A stretch of DNA of 64,000 bases from Aristaeella hokkaidonensis (GTDB lineage: Bacteria > Bacillota > Clostridia > Christensenellales > Aristaeellaceae). Location of the stretch: positions 310,001 to 374,000 of the forward strand of contig NZ_CP068393.1 of NCBI RefSeq assembly GCF_018128945.1. The letters run 5' to 3'. Both the position numbers and the translations under genes were made by a program. A model generated the notes under the pieces. The model was not told the origin of the DNA and ran no database searches. It saw only the letters and a list, made by a program, of their open reading frames with translations. This document shows, piece by piece, positions 25,856 to 34,130 of the stretch; position 1 is the first letter of the stretch, and every line of letters begins with the position of its first letter.

Positions 25856-27271
25856 ATGACACAGCAGTATGAAACCCCACTGTCCTCCCGGTATGCTTCC
25901 AAATATATGCTGGAGCTGTTCTCCGCCGATACGCGCTACCGGACCTGGAGACGCCTCTGGGTTGCCCTGGCCAAGGCTGAAATGGAACTGGGCCTGCCGG
26001 TAACGCAGGAACAGGTGGACGAACTGGCCACCCATATCGAGGATATCGACTATGACTGCGTGCGGGAGCGGGAAAAGGAAGTCCGCCATGACGTTATGGC
26101 TCACGTCTATGCCTACGGCAAAGTTGCTCCTTCCGCGGCAGGCATTATTCACCTGGGCGCCACCAGCTGCTATGTGACCGATAACGCCGACCTGGTGATC
26201 TACCGGGACGGCCTGAAGTACCTGCGCGGAGAACTGCTGGGCGCCATGAAGAGCCTATGCGACTTCGCGGAGAAGTACAAGGATATGCCCACGCTGGGCT
26301 ATACCCACTACCAGCCGGCACAGCCTGTGACCGTGGGCAAGCGCGCTTCCCTCTGGCTGCAGGACCTGGCCTCTGACCTGGAAGAGATCGACTTTGTGAT
26401 CGATCACCTGCGCTTCCTGGGATGCCGCGGCACCACCGGTACCGAGGCCAGCTTCATGGATCTGTTCGAGGGAGATGAAGCAAAGATTGATGAAATGAAC
26501 CGCCGGATTGCGGGCACCTTCGGTTTCTCCGAGTGCTTCACCGTGTCCGGACAGACCTATCCCCGCAAAACGGACAGCCGCATCCTGAACGCACTGAGCG
26601 CCCTGGCCCAGAGCTGCTACCGCATGGCGAACGATATCCGCCTGCTGCAGCATGACCGCCAGATCGACGAGCCCTTCGAAGAAAACCAGATCGGCTCTTC
26701 CGCCATGGCTTACAAGCGGAATCCCATGCGCTGCGAACGCGTATGCTCCCTGGCCCGTTACTTGATGGCGGACGCAATGAACGCGCCGCTGACCGCCTCT
26801 GTGCAGTGGATGGAACGGACGCTGGACGACTCCGCCAACCGCCGGATCTCCCTGCCGGAAGCCTTCCTGTGCGCGGACGCGATCCTGCGCCTGGTCCGGA
26901 ACATTGCCGGAGGCCTGCGGGTGAACGAAAAGGTGATCGACAAGACCCTGCGGGAGTATATGCCCTTCCTGGCTACCGAAAACCTGATGATGGAAGCGGT
27001 GAAGCGGGGCGGAAACAGGCAGCAACTGCATGAAATCATCCGCCGCTGCTCCATGGCCGCAACCGAGAAGATGAAGCAGGGCGAGCCCTGTGACCTGCTG
27101 GCGCGGCTGGCCGCGGAAAAGGATTTCGGCCTGACCGAAGCGGAGATGCAGGCGGTGCTGGATCCGGCAAAGTATACCGGCCGCTGTGGCGCACAGGTGA
27201 CCGCGCTGGCGGAAAAACTGCGTCCGCTGTTCACGGAAGCCACCGAAACCAAAGACTCCATCGATCTGTGA
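25856..27271 (+). CDS. purB: Adenylosuccinate lyase
   Basis: A 471-residue member of the fumarase/aspartase superfamily that splits adenylosuccinate to AMP and also acts on SAICAR in purine synthesis. The signature loop GSSAMAYKRNPMRCE (catalytic serine region) is at about residue 282, and the catalytic histidine region reads YTHYQPAQPVTVGKR near 145. HLGATSCYVTDNADL matches the family substrate site. The GGAG before the ATG is acceptable. The enzyme works directly after PurA, encoded just upstream. Length is at the upper end of the family, as in the eukaryote-like ADSL branch. Confidence 0.96.
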   Translation: MTQQYETPLSSRYASKYMLELFSADTRYRTWRRLWVALAKAEMELGLPVTQEQVDELATHIEDIDYDCVREREKEVRHDVMAHVYAYGKVAPSAAGIIHLGATSCYVTDNADLVIYRDGLKYLRGELLGAMKSLCDFAEKYKDMPTLGYTHYQPAQPVTVGKRASLWLQDLASDLEEIDFVIDHLRFLGCRGTTGTEASFMDLFEGDEAKIDEMNRRIAGTFGFSECFTVSGQTYPRKTDSRILNALSALAQSCYRMANDIRLLQHDRQIDEPFEENQIGSSAMAYKRNPMRCERVCSLARYLMADAMNAPLTASVQWMERTLDDSANRRISLPEAFLCADAILRLVRNIAGGLRVNEKVIDKTLREYMPFLATENLMMEAVKRGGNRQQLHEIIRRCSMAATEKMKQGEPCDLLARLAAEKDFGLTEAEMQAVLDPAKYTGRCGAQVTALAEKLRPLFTEATETKDSIDL

Positions 27272-27283
27272 GGATTTAGACCG

Positions 27284-28069
27284 ATGCACATGCGAACCAA
27301 GAAATGGGCAAGACCTGAACTTCAGGCCTGCCCGTTCTTTATTGATGCGATCAAGGGACCGGACGCAAAGACCGGCGCGCTGAGGGGAACCTGGCGTCCC
27401 CGCTTTGCCAACCCTGACCTGCCGCTGCACATTGAAATGGGCTGCGGCAAGGCTCTCAGCACGGCCAAAATGATCGCGGACAATCCGGAGATCAACTTTG
27501 TGGCTGCGGACCTGAGCGCAGACATCCTGGGCGTTGCCCGGCGGAACATTGTGGACGCCTGCGGGGAGAACCCCGGCAATGTCCAGCTGGTTATGGCGGA
27601 TATCTGCTTTGTGGACCAGGTGTTCGGCCCGCAGGAACAGGCAGAGCGCATCTATATCCACTTCTGCAATCCCTGGACCGAGCATCCGAAACATGAGAAG
27701 CGCCGTCTGACCCATCCGCGGCAGCTGATGCAGTACCGTACCTTCCTGAAGGAAGGCGGGGAGATCTGGTTCAAGACGGATGACGATACGCTGTTTGAGG
27801 ATTCGCTGGCCTATTTTGACCTGTGCGGCTTTGAACCGGTGAAACTCGGCTATGACCTGCATGCGGACGGTTTCCGGCCCAATTACATCAGCGAACACGA
27901 GGAAAAGTACACGGCACTCGGCGTGCCGATCAAGTACGGAGTGTTCCGTATGAAACCGGAAACCCCGGATTTTGATCCGACCCGTTTCCGCCTGACTCCC
28001 GGGATCAAAAAAGAAGCGATTGAACGGATGAACCGTGCTGTCATGCCCTCTGATCAGGAAGAAAAGTAA
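27284..28069 (+). CDS. trmB: tRNA (guanine-N7)-methyltransferase TrmB
   Basis: A 261-residue methyltransferase that makes m7G46 in tRNA variable loops. The family pattern is clear: MRTKKWARPEL at the start, IEMGCGKALSTAKMI (SAM motif I), NFVAADLSADIL, IYIHFCNPWTEHPKHEKRRLTHP (family-specific catalytic region) and IWFKTDDDTLFEDSL. The ATG at 27284 with GAGGA about ten bases upstream is favoured over the ATG at 27290. It has a C-terminal extension of about 40 residues beyond common Firmicutes TrmB, ending in acidic and basic residues. It starts 12 bases after purB, so it is likely in the same transcript. Confidence 0.95.
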   Translation: MHMRTKKWARPELQACPFFIDAIKGPDAKTGALRGTWRPRFANPDLPLHIEMGCGKALSTAKMIADNPEINFVAADLSADILGVARRNIVDACGENPGNVQLVMADICFVDQVFGPQEQAERIYIHFCNPWTEHPKHEKRRLTHPRQLMQYRTFLKEGGEIWFKTDDDTLFEDSLAYFDLCGFEPVKLGYDLHADGFRPNYISEHEEKYTALGVPIKYGVFRMKPETPDFDPTRFRLTPGIKKEAIERMNRAVMPSDQEEK

Positions 28070-28075
28070 GAAGCT

Positions 28076-28110
28076 GCCCGGCTGTGTATGCCGGGCGGTT
28101 TTTCTTTTTT
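28076..28110 (+). terminator. Terminator of purA-purB-trmB
   Basis: GCCCGGC (28076-28082) pairs with GCCGGGC (28090-28096), followed by GG and an almost unbroken T run. Confidence 0.88.
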
Positions 28111-28152
28111 CAGTAAGGTCAGCAGGTACTTGCTGCCGGCTTATAAGCTGCA

Positions 28153-28247
28153 AATGCATAAATACAGCGGAAATGCATGAATAATTGTTATAATTATGCA
28201 TAATATTCATGAAAAACAAAAATAATTGTATAAAAATGCATAAAATG
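28153..28247. promoter_or_regulatory. TGCAT-type repeats upstream of the amino-acid importer
   Basis: AATGCATAAATA (28153), AATGCATGAATA (28172), ATGCATAATATTCATG (28196) and AATGCATAAAATG (28235) lie just ahead of the -35 box. They resemble ArgR-type half sites (TGAATA/TATTCA) without matching the classic spacing, so they are a candidate operator array. Confidence 0.5.
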
Positions 28248-28249
28248 TG

Positions 28250-28278
28250 TTGACAAGGGTGTGGCCGGGTGCTATACT
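28250..28278 (+). promoter_or_regulatory. Promoter of the amino-acid importer operon
   Basis: TTGACA at 28250-28255, 17-base spacer, TATACT at 28273-28278. The start codon follows 45 bases later behind GAGGAGG. Confidence 0.9.
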
Positions 28279-28323
28279 GACGCCAATCCTAACGGAAAGA
28301 ACAGAAATGAGGAGGCACTCACA

Positions 28324-29064
28324 ATGAAAAAGATTCTGGCACTGGTTCTGGCACTGGCCCTGGTATTGAGCGTAGCCGCGGCTGCCGCTGAGTATAAGAC
28401 AATCGAAGCCGGCAAGTTCATCTATGCCACCAGCCCCGATTTCCCGCCCTTTGAAAGCACGGATGACAATGACAACGTCATCGGCATTGAGCCCGACATC
28501 CTGGCGATCATCTGCGAGAACCTGGGTCTGACTGCTGAACCCTACGCCATCGACTTTGACAGCGCTCTGGTTGCTCCCAGCGCCGGCAAGGCTGACGCCG
28601 TGGTTTCCGGTGTGACCATCAAGGAAGAGCGGAAGGCCAGCATGGACTTCACCATCCCCTATGTGACGATCGTGCAGGGCATCGTGTTCAAGACCGGCGC
28701 GGACATCACCATGGAGAACCTGGGTGAAAAGATGATCGGCGCCCAGAGCGGTACCACAGGCAAGGACCTGGCCGTTGACAATTTCGGCGAAGATCACGTG
28801 ACCTCCTACGATAAATACTCCCTTGCGTTCCAGGCCCTGCAGAACGGCCAGGTGGACTGCATCATCGTGGACGACATGGTCGGCGAAGCTTATGTGAAGC
28901 AGATCCCCGGACTGGAGATGTTCAAGACCGACTATACGCCTGAAAACTTCGCTTTCGGTTTCGCCAAGGGCAACACCGAACTGCTGGACGCTTTCAACGC
29001 TGAACTGCAGAAGCTGATCGACAACGGCACCATCGAAGAGATCATCCTGAAGTGGCAGGAATAA
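28324..29064 (+). CDS. Amino-acid ABC transporter substrate-binding protein (family 3)
   Basis: A 246-residue secreted protein. The signal peptide ends near VAAAAAE (about residue 22). The body has the SBP_bac_3 pattern: YATSPDFPPFESTDDND (N-terminal lobe), GIEPDILAIICENLGL, and D-A-V-V-S-G-VTIKEERKASMDFTIPY, typical of polar or cationic amino-acid binders. The longer frame from 28261 runs through the promoter and is rejected. It is separated from the permease gene by a hairpin at 29096, likely raising its level. The ligand is probably a polar amino acid; the upstream repeats hint at arginine, which remains inference. Confidence 0.92.
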   Translation: MKKILALVLALALVLSVAAAAAEYKTIEAGKFIYATSPDFPPFESTDDNDNVIGIEPDILAIICENLGLTAEPYAIDFDSALVAPSAGKADAVVSGVTIKEERKASMDFTIPYVTIVQGIVFKTGADITMENLGEKMIGAQSGTTGKDLAVDNFGEDHVTSYDKYSLAFQALQNGQVDCIIVDDMVGEAYVKQIPGLEMFKTDYTPENFAFGFAKGNTELLDAFNAELQKLIDNGTIEEIILKWQE

Positions 29065-29095
29065 TACAGAAGGCAGAAAGTCATTTTCACGCCGG

Positions 29096-29123
29096 AAGGA
29101 AAAGGCAAAAAAGCCTTTTCCTT
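29096..29123 (+). other. Intercistronic hairpin after the amino-acid-binding-protein gene
   Basis: An 11-bp stem (AAGGAAAAGGC at 29096-29106, complement at 29113-29123) with an A6 loop. It may stabilise the upstream mRNA or partly terminate, as seen after the other two binding-protein genes. Confidence 0.6.
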
Positions 29124-29180
29124 TCTGCGTTATTATCGGAGAACAGTACGATCAACCAGTGAAGGAGAGGATCCGTTTCC

Positions 29181-29945
29181 ATGGAACAGTTTGTGGCCTG
29201 GAAGGCAATGATGGCTGCGAATGAACCTACCACATTGTGGCAGCAATTCTATGTCCTTTTTTATCAGGCATTCATCGAAAATGACCGCTGGCTGCAGTAC
29301 CTGAACGGCGTGGTGACCACGCTGTACGTGACGGTGCTGGCACTGATGCTGGGCGTGATCCTCGGTATCATTGTCGCGGTGATCCGTACGGCACATGACC
29401 AGCAGCGTCCCGGACACAAAAACCCCGTTCTCGGGTTCATCAACGGCCTGCTGAAGATCTATGTGACCGTGATCCGCGGTACGCCTATGATGGTGCAGCT
29501 GATGATCATGGGCCTGGTCATCTTCGCCTCCAGCCGGAACTTTGTGATGGTCGGCGCGCTGACGCTGGGTATCAACTCCGGCGCCTATACGGCTGAGATC
29601 ATCCGCGGCGGCCTGATGAGCGTGGACCATGGACAGATGGAGGCCGGACGCAGCCTGGGCATGAACTACACGGACACGATGCGGTTCGTGGTGGTGCCTC
29701 AGGCCATCAAGGCGATCCTGCCTGCACTGGGCAATGAGTTTATCGTGCTGCTGAAGGATACCTCCCTCATCAGCGTAATCGGCGGCAAGGAGCTGCTGTA
29801 CGCGGCGCGGAGCGTAGCTTCACGGAACTACGAACCGATGTATCCGTACCTCGGAGCGGCGATTATTTACCTGCTGCTGGTGATGCTGTTTACCTGGCTG
29901 CTGGGAATCTTTGAGAGGAGGCTGCGCGCAAGTGATAGACGTTAA
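29181..29945 (+). CDS. Amino-acid ABC transporter permease (HisMQ type)
   Basis: A 254-residue permease with about five helices and the HisMQ coupling motif around residues 150-180 ([25 protein letters not shown]), which is the standard form for polar amino-acid importers. Also visible are [19 protein letters not shown] and [12 protein letters not shown]. Ribosome site GAAGGAGAGG lies a little far from the ATG. The C-terminus overlaps the ATPase start by 14 bases, so translation is coupled. Only one permease gene is present, so it probably works as a homodimer. Confidence 0.93.
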   Translation: MEQFVAWKAMMAANEPTTLWQQFYVLFYQAFIENDRWLQYLNGVVTTLYVTVLALMLGVILGIIVAVIRTAHDQQRPGHKNPVLGFINGLLKIYVTVIRGTPMMVQLMIMGLVIFASSRNFVMVGALTLGINSGAYTAEIIRGGLMSVDHGQMEAGRSLGMNYTDTMRFVVVPQAIKAILPALGNEFIVLLKDTSLISVIGGKELLYAARSVASRNYEPMYPYLGAAIIYLLLVMLFTWLLGIFERRLRASDRR

Positions 29946-30654
29946 AAACCTGACCAAGAGCTTTGGCGATCTGCAAGTGCTCAAGGGCGTCAGCGAGCAC
30001 ATCAACAAAGGCGAACGTGTTGTGCTGATTGGACCCAGCGGCAGCGGAAAATCCACTTTCCTGCGCTGCCTGAACCTGTTGGAGACACCTACCAGCGGAG
30101 AAATCATCTTTGAAGGCCAGTCCATTACGGACGATAAATGCGACATCAACAAAATCCGCCAGAAGATGGGCATGGTGTTCCAGCATTTCAACCTGTTCCC
30201 GAATATGACGATCCTGAAGAACATCACGCTGGCTCCTGTAAGGACCGGACTGATGAACAGGGAACAGGCGGAAAAGGAAGCAAGGGAACTGCTGAAGCGC
30301 GTCGGCCTGGAAGACAAGGCAGACAGCTATCCCGCCCAGCTTTCCGGCGGACAGAAGCAGCGTATCGCCATCGTGCGGGCCCTGTGCATGAAACCGGAAG
30401 TAATGCTGTTTGACGAGCCCACCAGCGCCCTGGATCCGGAAATGGTCGGCGAAGTGCTGGACGTTATGAAGGAACTGGCGAAGAGCGGCATGACCATGGT
30501 CTGCGTGACGCATGAAATGGGCTTCGCCCGGGAAGTCGCGGACCGGGTGCTGTTCATGGATGAAGGAAAGATCCTGGAGGAGGGCACTCCCGGCGAGATT
30601 TTCACTAATCCGAAAGAACAAAGAACGAAGGATTTCTTAAACAAAGTTTTGTGA
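29932..30654 (+). CDS. Amino-acid ABC transporter ATP-binding protein
   Basis: A 240-residue ATPase. Walker A is GPSGSGKST near residue 31, the Q-loop is [11 protein letters not shown], the signature is [15 protein letters not shown], Walker B is [15 protein letters not shown], and the H-loop is [12 protein letters not shown]. All are the GlnQ/HisP form. GTG 29932 is the start: it follows GAGGAGG and overlaps the permease end, while the open frame from 29911 lacks a matching ribosome site. A strong terminator follows the stop directly. Confidence 0.94.
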   Translation: MIDVKNLTKSFGDLQVLKGVSEHINKGERVVLIGPSGSGKSTFLRCLNLLETPTSGEIIFEGQSITDDKCDINKIRQKMGMVFQHFNLFPNMTILKNITLAPVRTGLMNREQAEKEARELLKRVGLEDKADSYPAQLSGGQKQRIAIVRALCMKPEVMLFDEPTSALDPEMVGEVLDVMKELAKSGMTMVCVTHEMGFAREVADRVLFMDEGKILEEGTPGEIFTNPKEQRTKDFLNKVL

Positions 30655-30661
30655 TATAATC

Positions 30662-30697
30662 ATGTCATTCAGAGCATCGTTCTGAATGACATTTTTC
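30662..30697 (+). terminator. Terminator of the amino-acid importer operon
   Basis: A 12-bp stem (ATGTCATTCAGA at 30662-30673, complement at 30681-30692), a seven-base loop and a T run. It covers the alternative upstream start (30686) of the next gene, which supports the later start. Confidence 0.9.
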
Positions 30698-30712
30698 CAT
30701 GGAGAAAAAGAA

Positions 30713-31438
30713 ATGACGTCATTAACCAAGCTGATCTCCCTGGTTGCCGCCGCCTCCATGACGGTATCGGGGGCACTGAATACCGCAGCACCCCAGAACG
30801 ACGTGAACGGACTGCTGTTCCTGGCAAACCGTCAGTATACGGTTTCCGAAGCCTATGAGCCGGATGACCTGGAAATGAGCGACGTGCCCGGACAGGTGCG
30901 CCGGATGCGGCAGGAAGCCGCGGAAGCCCTGCGTGAAATGTTCCAGGCCTGCAAGGAAGAAATAGGCGTTCAGCTCCTTTCTATTAGTGGTTACCGCTCC
31001 TATGAGAGACAGGAGGGTATCTATAAACGGAAGCTGCGCACTGTGAAAGGGAACGTGGAAAAGGCGCAGGAATATGTCGCACCGCCCGGATCCAGCGAAC
31101 ACCAGCTGGGCGTGGCCATGGACATCGGACAGAAGCACAAGATCCACCTGGAAGTATCCTTCGCGGATACAGAAGGCGGAAAGTGGTGCCGGGAAAACTG
31201 CTGGCGGTTCGGTTATATCCTGCGGTATGACGAGCCCTGGGAGGGAATCACCGGCTATAAGTATGAGCCCTGGCATTTCCGCTATGTCGGCAAGGAATAC
31301 GCCAAGGAGATCCATGACGCCAATGTTCCGCTGGAGACCTGGCTGATCAGCCACCGGGTGGAGGTGCTGCAGAACCTGCTGCAGAAAGACGTGAAGCTCC
31401 CTGCTGCAGCTGACAGCTTTACCGTGAAAGAAGAATGA
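30713..31438 (+). CDS. VanY-family D-alanyl-D-alanine carboxypeptidase, copy 1
   Basis: A 241-residue secreted peptidase of the VanY (M15B) family that trims the last D-alanine of peptidoglycan stems. The zinc-ligand motifs are SSEHQLGVAMD (His and Asp) and EPWHFRYVG (His), and the fold lead SGYRSYERQ is present. The ATG at 30713 follows GGAG; the signal segment is LTKLISLVAAASMTVSGA. The next gene starts 24 bases after its stop and encodes a second VanY-like enzyme, so the two probably form one unit acting outside the membrane. No vanH/A/X ligase genes are here, so this is wall remodelling rather than clear vancomycin resistance. Confidence 0.9.
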   Translation: MTSLTKLISLVAAASMTVSGALNTAAPQNDVNGLLFLANRQYTVSEAYEPDDLEMSDVPGQVRRMRQEAAEALREMFQACKEEIGVQLLSISGYRSYERQEGIYKRKLRTVKGNVEKAQEYVAPPGSSEHQLGVAMDIGQKHKIHLEVSFADTEGGKWCRENCWRFGYILRYDEPWEGITGYKYEPWHFRYVGKEYAKEIHDANVPLETWLISHRVEVLQNLLQKDVKLPAAADSFTVKEE

Positions 31439-31461
31439 TACGATTAGGTGAAGATTGCTTT

Positions 31462-32322
31462 ATGAAGAAAGTATGCTGTTTATTGCTTTCCCTGATGCTG
31501 CTTCTGCCGGTGCTTGCCGCCGCGGAATCGGATGAGGAAGAACTGCTGATCGAGGAAGTCGTTGAGGGAGAAGAACCTGTAAAGGAAGTCACAGGTCCTT
31601 CTGAACCCGTATGGGATTTCCCGGTGGCGCTGGAGGACATGGACCCCGAGTACATCATCCTGGCCAACAAGCATTACCTGCTGGACAAGAAGTATGCGCC
31701 GAAGGACCTGGTGAAGGTGCCCTCCAAGCCCGACAAGGGCGGCATTTCCTGGGCTGTGAAACCCAAGGATGGCCAGAAGCTGCGCAAGGTCTGCTCTGAC
31801 GCGCTATGCGAAATGAACGCCGCCATCCGTGCCGCAGCGGAGGAGAACGGATACAGGAAGCTGTACCTGAAGAGCGCCTACCGATCCTATTCCACCCAGA
31901 AGACGATGTACAACAACCGCCTGAAGAAGAATCATGGCAAGGATGACGGCTGGGTGTCCAAACCCGGCGCCAGCGATCATCAGACAGGCCTTGGCTGCGA
32001 CGTGGTGCCTGCCAACTGGAAAGACAAGGCCATGAATGATAAAATGATGAAGGAGCCGGAATGCCAGTGGATGGCAGATCACTGCCAGGAATTCGGCTTC
32101 ATCATCCGTTATCCGGCGGATAAGCAGGAAATAACCGAGATTAACACGGAACCCTGGCACCTGCGCTATGTGGGTATTCCGGTTGCCACCTATATCATGG
32201 AGAACGGCCTGTGCCTGGAGGAGTTCACCGAACAGCTCCAGCAGGCTATTCAGGATTACCTGGCAGCCGGCGGAGACCGGGCGAAGGTGGAAAAGTTTAT
32301 TCAGACCCCAACGGAGGAATAA
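31462..32322 (+). CDS. VanY-family D-alanyl-D-alanine carboxypeptidase, copy 2
   Basis: A 286-residue VanY-like peptidase. Signal peptide at 1-23 (MKKVCCLLLSLMLLLPVLAAA) followed by an acidic linker (ESDEEELLIEEVVEGEEP). Zinc site SDHQTGLGCDVV and EPWHLRYVG are intact, with AYRSYSTQK matching the family lead. The ATG at 31462 is picked because translation from there begins a signal peptide; an earlier in-frame start at 31435 overlaps the previous gene. The two copies differ enough to have separate substrates or timing. It runs into a response-regulator gene with no gap, so wall trimming is likely tied to the following sensor system. Confidence 0.9.
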   Translation: MKKVCCLLLSLMLLLPVLAAAESDEEELLIEEVVEGEEPVKEVTGPSEPVWDFPVALEDMDPEYIILANKHYLLDKKYAPKDLVKVPSKPDKGGISWAVKPKDGQKLRKVCSDALCEMNAAIRAAAEENGYRKLYLKSAYRSYSTQKTMYNNRLKKNHGKDDGWVSKPGASDHQTGLGCDVVPANWKDKAMNDKMMKEPECQWMADHCQEFGFIIRYPADKQEITEINTEPWHLRYVGIPVATYIMENGLCLEEFTEQLQQAIQDYLAAGGDRAKVEKFIQTPTEE

Positions 32323-32994
32323 ATGAAGCTGTTGATTGTGGACGACGAGGCGCGCATCCGCGCCCTGATCGCCAAATATGCCGCCTTTGAGGGCTATGAG
32401 ACCGACGAGGCGGAAAACGGTATGCAGGCCGTTGAAAAGTGTCGCCAGAACCATTATGACCTGGTTATCATGGATGTAATGATGCCGGAGCTGGACGGCT
32501 TCTCCGCCGTGCGTGAGATCCGGAAAACGGATCCCATTCCGGTGATTATGCTCTCCGCCCGCGGGGAGGAGTATGACCGGATCCACGGTTTTGAGCTGGG
32601 CATTGACGACTACGTCGTGAAGCCTTTCTCCCCGAAGGAACTGATGATGCGCGTCGGCGCGGTGCTTAAGCGCAGCGGCGAGGCGGAGAAGAAGGCGGAG
32701 GAGACGGTTTCCATCGGCGGCCTGACCGTGGACTTTACAGCCCGCCGGGTGCTGGTGGACGGCGTGGAAGCAGAGCTGAGCCCGAAGGAATACGACCTGC
32801 TGTTCTACATGATCCGTAACCGGGGCATTGCCCTGACGCGGGAAAAGCTGATCAGCGACGTATGGGGCTATGACTTCTTCGGAGACGACCGGACGCTGGA
32901 TACCCACATCAAGCTGCTGCGTAAGCAGCTGGGACCCTATGCGGACAAGATCACAACGCTCAGAGGGGTAGGCTATCGTTTTGAGAAGGAATAA
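32323..32994 (+). CDS. OmpR-family response regulator
   Basis: A 223-residue DNA-binding regulator. The receiver has phospho-acceptor Asp51 (VIMDVMMPELDG), acidic pair VDDE and the K in VVKPFSPKEL. The C-terminal winged helix reads LSPKEYDLLFYMIRN...DDRTLDTHIKLLRKQLG, the OmpR/VanR form. The ATG directly follows the previous stop behind GGAGGAATA, so it is co-transcribed with the VanY genes. Probable target: the wall enzymes upstream or other envelope genes. The histidine-kinase gene overlaps its end by 14 bases. Confidence 0.93.
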   Translation: MKLLIVDDEARIRALIAKYAAFEGYETDEAENGMQAVEKCRQNHYDLVIMDVMMPELDGFSAVREIRKTDPIPVIMLSARGEEYDRIHGFELGIDDYVVKPFSPKELMMRVGAVLKRSGEAEKKAEETVSIGGLTVDFTARRVLVDGVEAELSPKEYDLLFYMIRNRGIALTREKLISDVWGYDFFGDDRTLDTHIKLLRKQLGPYADKITTLRGVGYRFEKE

Positions 32995-34072
32995 TCTGGC
33001 TTACCGGGAGGAATTCCTCGCCGGCCGGGTCGGTATCCGGGCCAAGATACTGATATATCTCGCGATCTTCGCGGGATTTATCATTTCCACGGTATGGATG
33101 CTGCAGGGAGTGCTGTTCCGGAACCTGTACCGGGGCGCGTCCGTGATCCAGATTGAGGACGCCGTACGGACCCAGTTCCTGCTGACTGTCGGCGCGATTG
33201 TGCTGGCAACGGTCCTTGTGGGCTTTACCATGGCCAGGATCATCTCGGAGCCCATCATTGAGACCAGTGAGGCGGCCAGGGAACTGAGCCGTTCCCGTTA
33301 CACCCGCCCGCCGCACAGCGGCGGCTACCGGGAGATTGCGGAGCTGAACGATACCCTGGTACGGGCAGCGGAGGATCTGGGAAAGGTTGAAGATCTCCAG
33401 CGGGAGCTGATCGCCAATATCAGCCATGACCTGCGCACGCCCCTGACCATGATCGAGGGCTATGCGGAAGCCATGCGGGATATTCCCGAAGAGGTGACGC
33501 CGGAGAACATGCAGATCATCATTGACGAGACGAACCGTCTGAGTTCCATGGTCAATGAAGTACTGGATTTCAGTCGGCTCCGTACCGGCAATATGGAACT
33601 GGACAAGAAGCCCTTTAACCTGACGGAGGAAATCCGGGAGATCTGCAACCGGGTGGGACGGATGACTTCCGTGGATGGCTATACGGTGATCTTTGAACCG
33701 GCGGAAGACCGGGAGGTTGTCGGTGACCGGGGCAGGATCGGCCAGGTGCTGTACAACCTGCTGGGAAACGCGCTGACTTATACCGGAGAGGATAAAACCG
33801 TCCGGATTACCCAGCGGGATACCGCGGCCGGCATCCGCGTACAGATTTCCGACAGCGGGGAAGGCATTCCCGCAGATGAACTGCCGTTTATCTGGGACCG
33901 GTATTACCGGAGCCGGGAAAATCACAGGCGGTCCGTGATCGGCAGCGGCCTGGGTCTGAACATCTGCCGGGGCATCCTGGAAAAGCATGGCGCGGATTAC
34001 GGCGTCAGAAGCGAACCGGGGAAGGGAACAACCTTCTGGTTTGAACTGCCGAAGAATGATAATGCAAAATGA
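32981..34072 (+). CDS. Sensor histidine kinase
   Basis: A 363-residue membrane kinase begun at TTG 32981 inside the end of the regulator gene. Two transmembrane helices (about residues 24-44 and 66-86) frame a very short outer loop of about 20 residues, then a HAMP-like region. The H-box is NISHDLRTPLTMIEGY, the N-box is LYNLLGNALTYT, and the G-boxes are ISDSGEGIP and GSGLGLNICRGIL. The small sensor loop suggests sensing within the membrane or through partner proteins, as in bacitracin or lipid-II-sensing kinases. It signals to the response regulator before it. The TTG start has a weak ribosome site and the true start may differ by a few codons. Confidence 0.88.
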   Translation: MRRNNLAYREEFLAGRVGIRAKILIYLAIFAGFIISTVWMLQGVLFRNLYRGASVIQIEDAVRTQFLLTVGAIVLATVLVGFTMARIISEPIIETSEAARELSRSRYTRPPHSGGYREIAELNDTLVRAAEDLGKVEDLQRELIANISHDLRTPLTMIEGYAEAMRDIPEEVTPENMQIIIDETNRLSSMVNEVLDFSRLRTGNMELDKKPFNLTEEIREICNRVGRMTSVDGYTVIFEPAEDREVVGDRGRIGQVLYNLLGNALTYTGEDKTVRITQRDTAAGIRVQISDSGEGIPADELPFIWDRYYRSRENHRRSVIGSGLGLNICRGILEKHGADYGVRSEPGKGTTFWFELPKNDNAK

Positions 34073-34080
34073 ATAAAAAG

Positions 34081-34110
34081 AGAGCCGTGAAGAATGATCT
34101 TCACGGCTCT
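34081..34110. terminator. Bidirectional terminator
   Basis: A 12-bp stem (AGAGCCGTGAAG at 34081-34092, complement at 34099-34110) with an AATGAT loop. The T5 run is on the minus-strand side, so it serves mainly the convergent cell-wall-protein gene. Confidence 0.85.
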
Positions 34111-34130
34111 TCTGATTCAGGGCAAACAGA

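Noticed and set aside
30713..34072. Vancomycin-resistance cluster
   Set aside because: VanY-like enzymes and a VanRS-like pair are present, but vanH, the D-Ala-D-Lac ligase and vanX are not.
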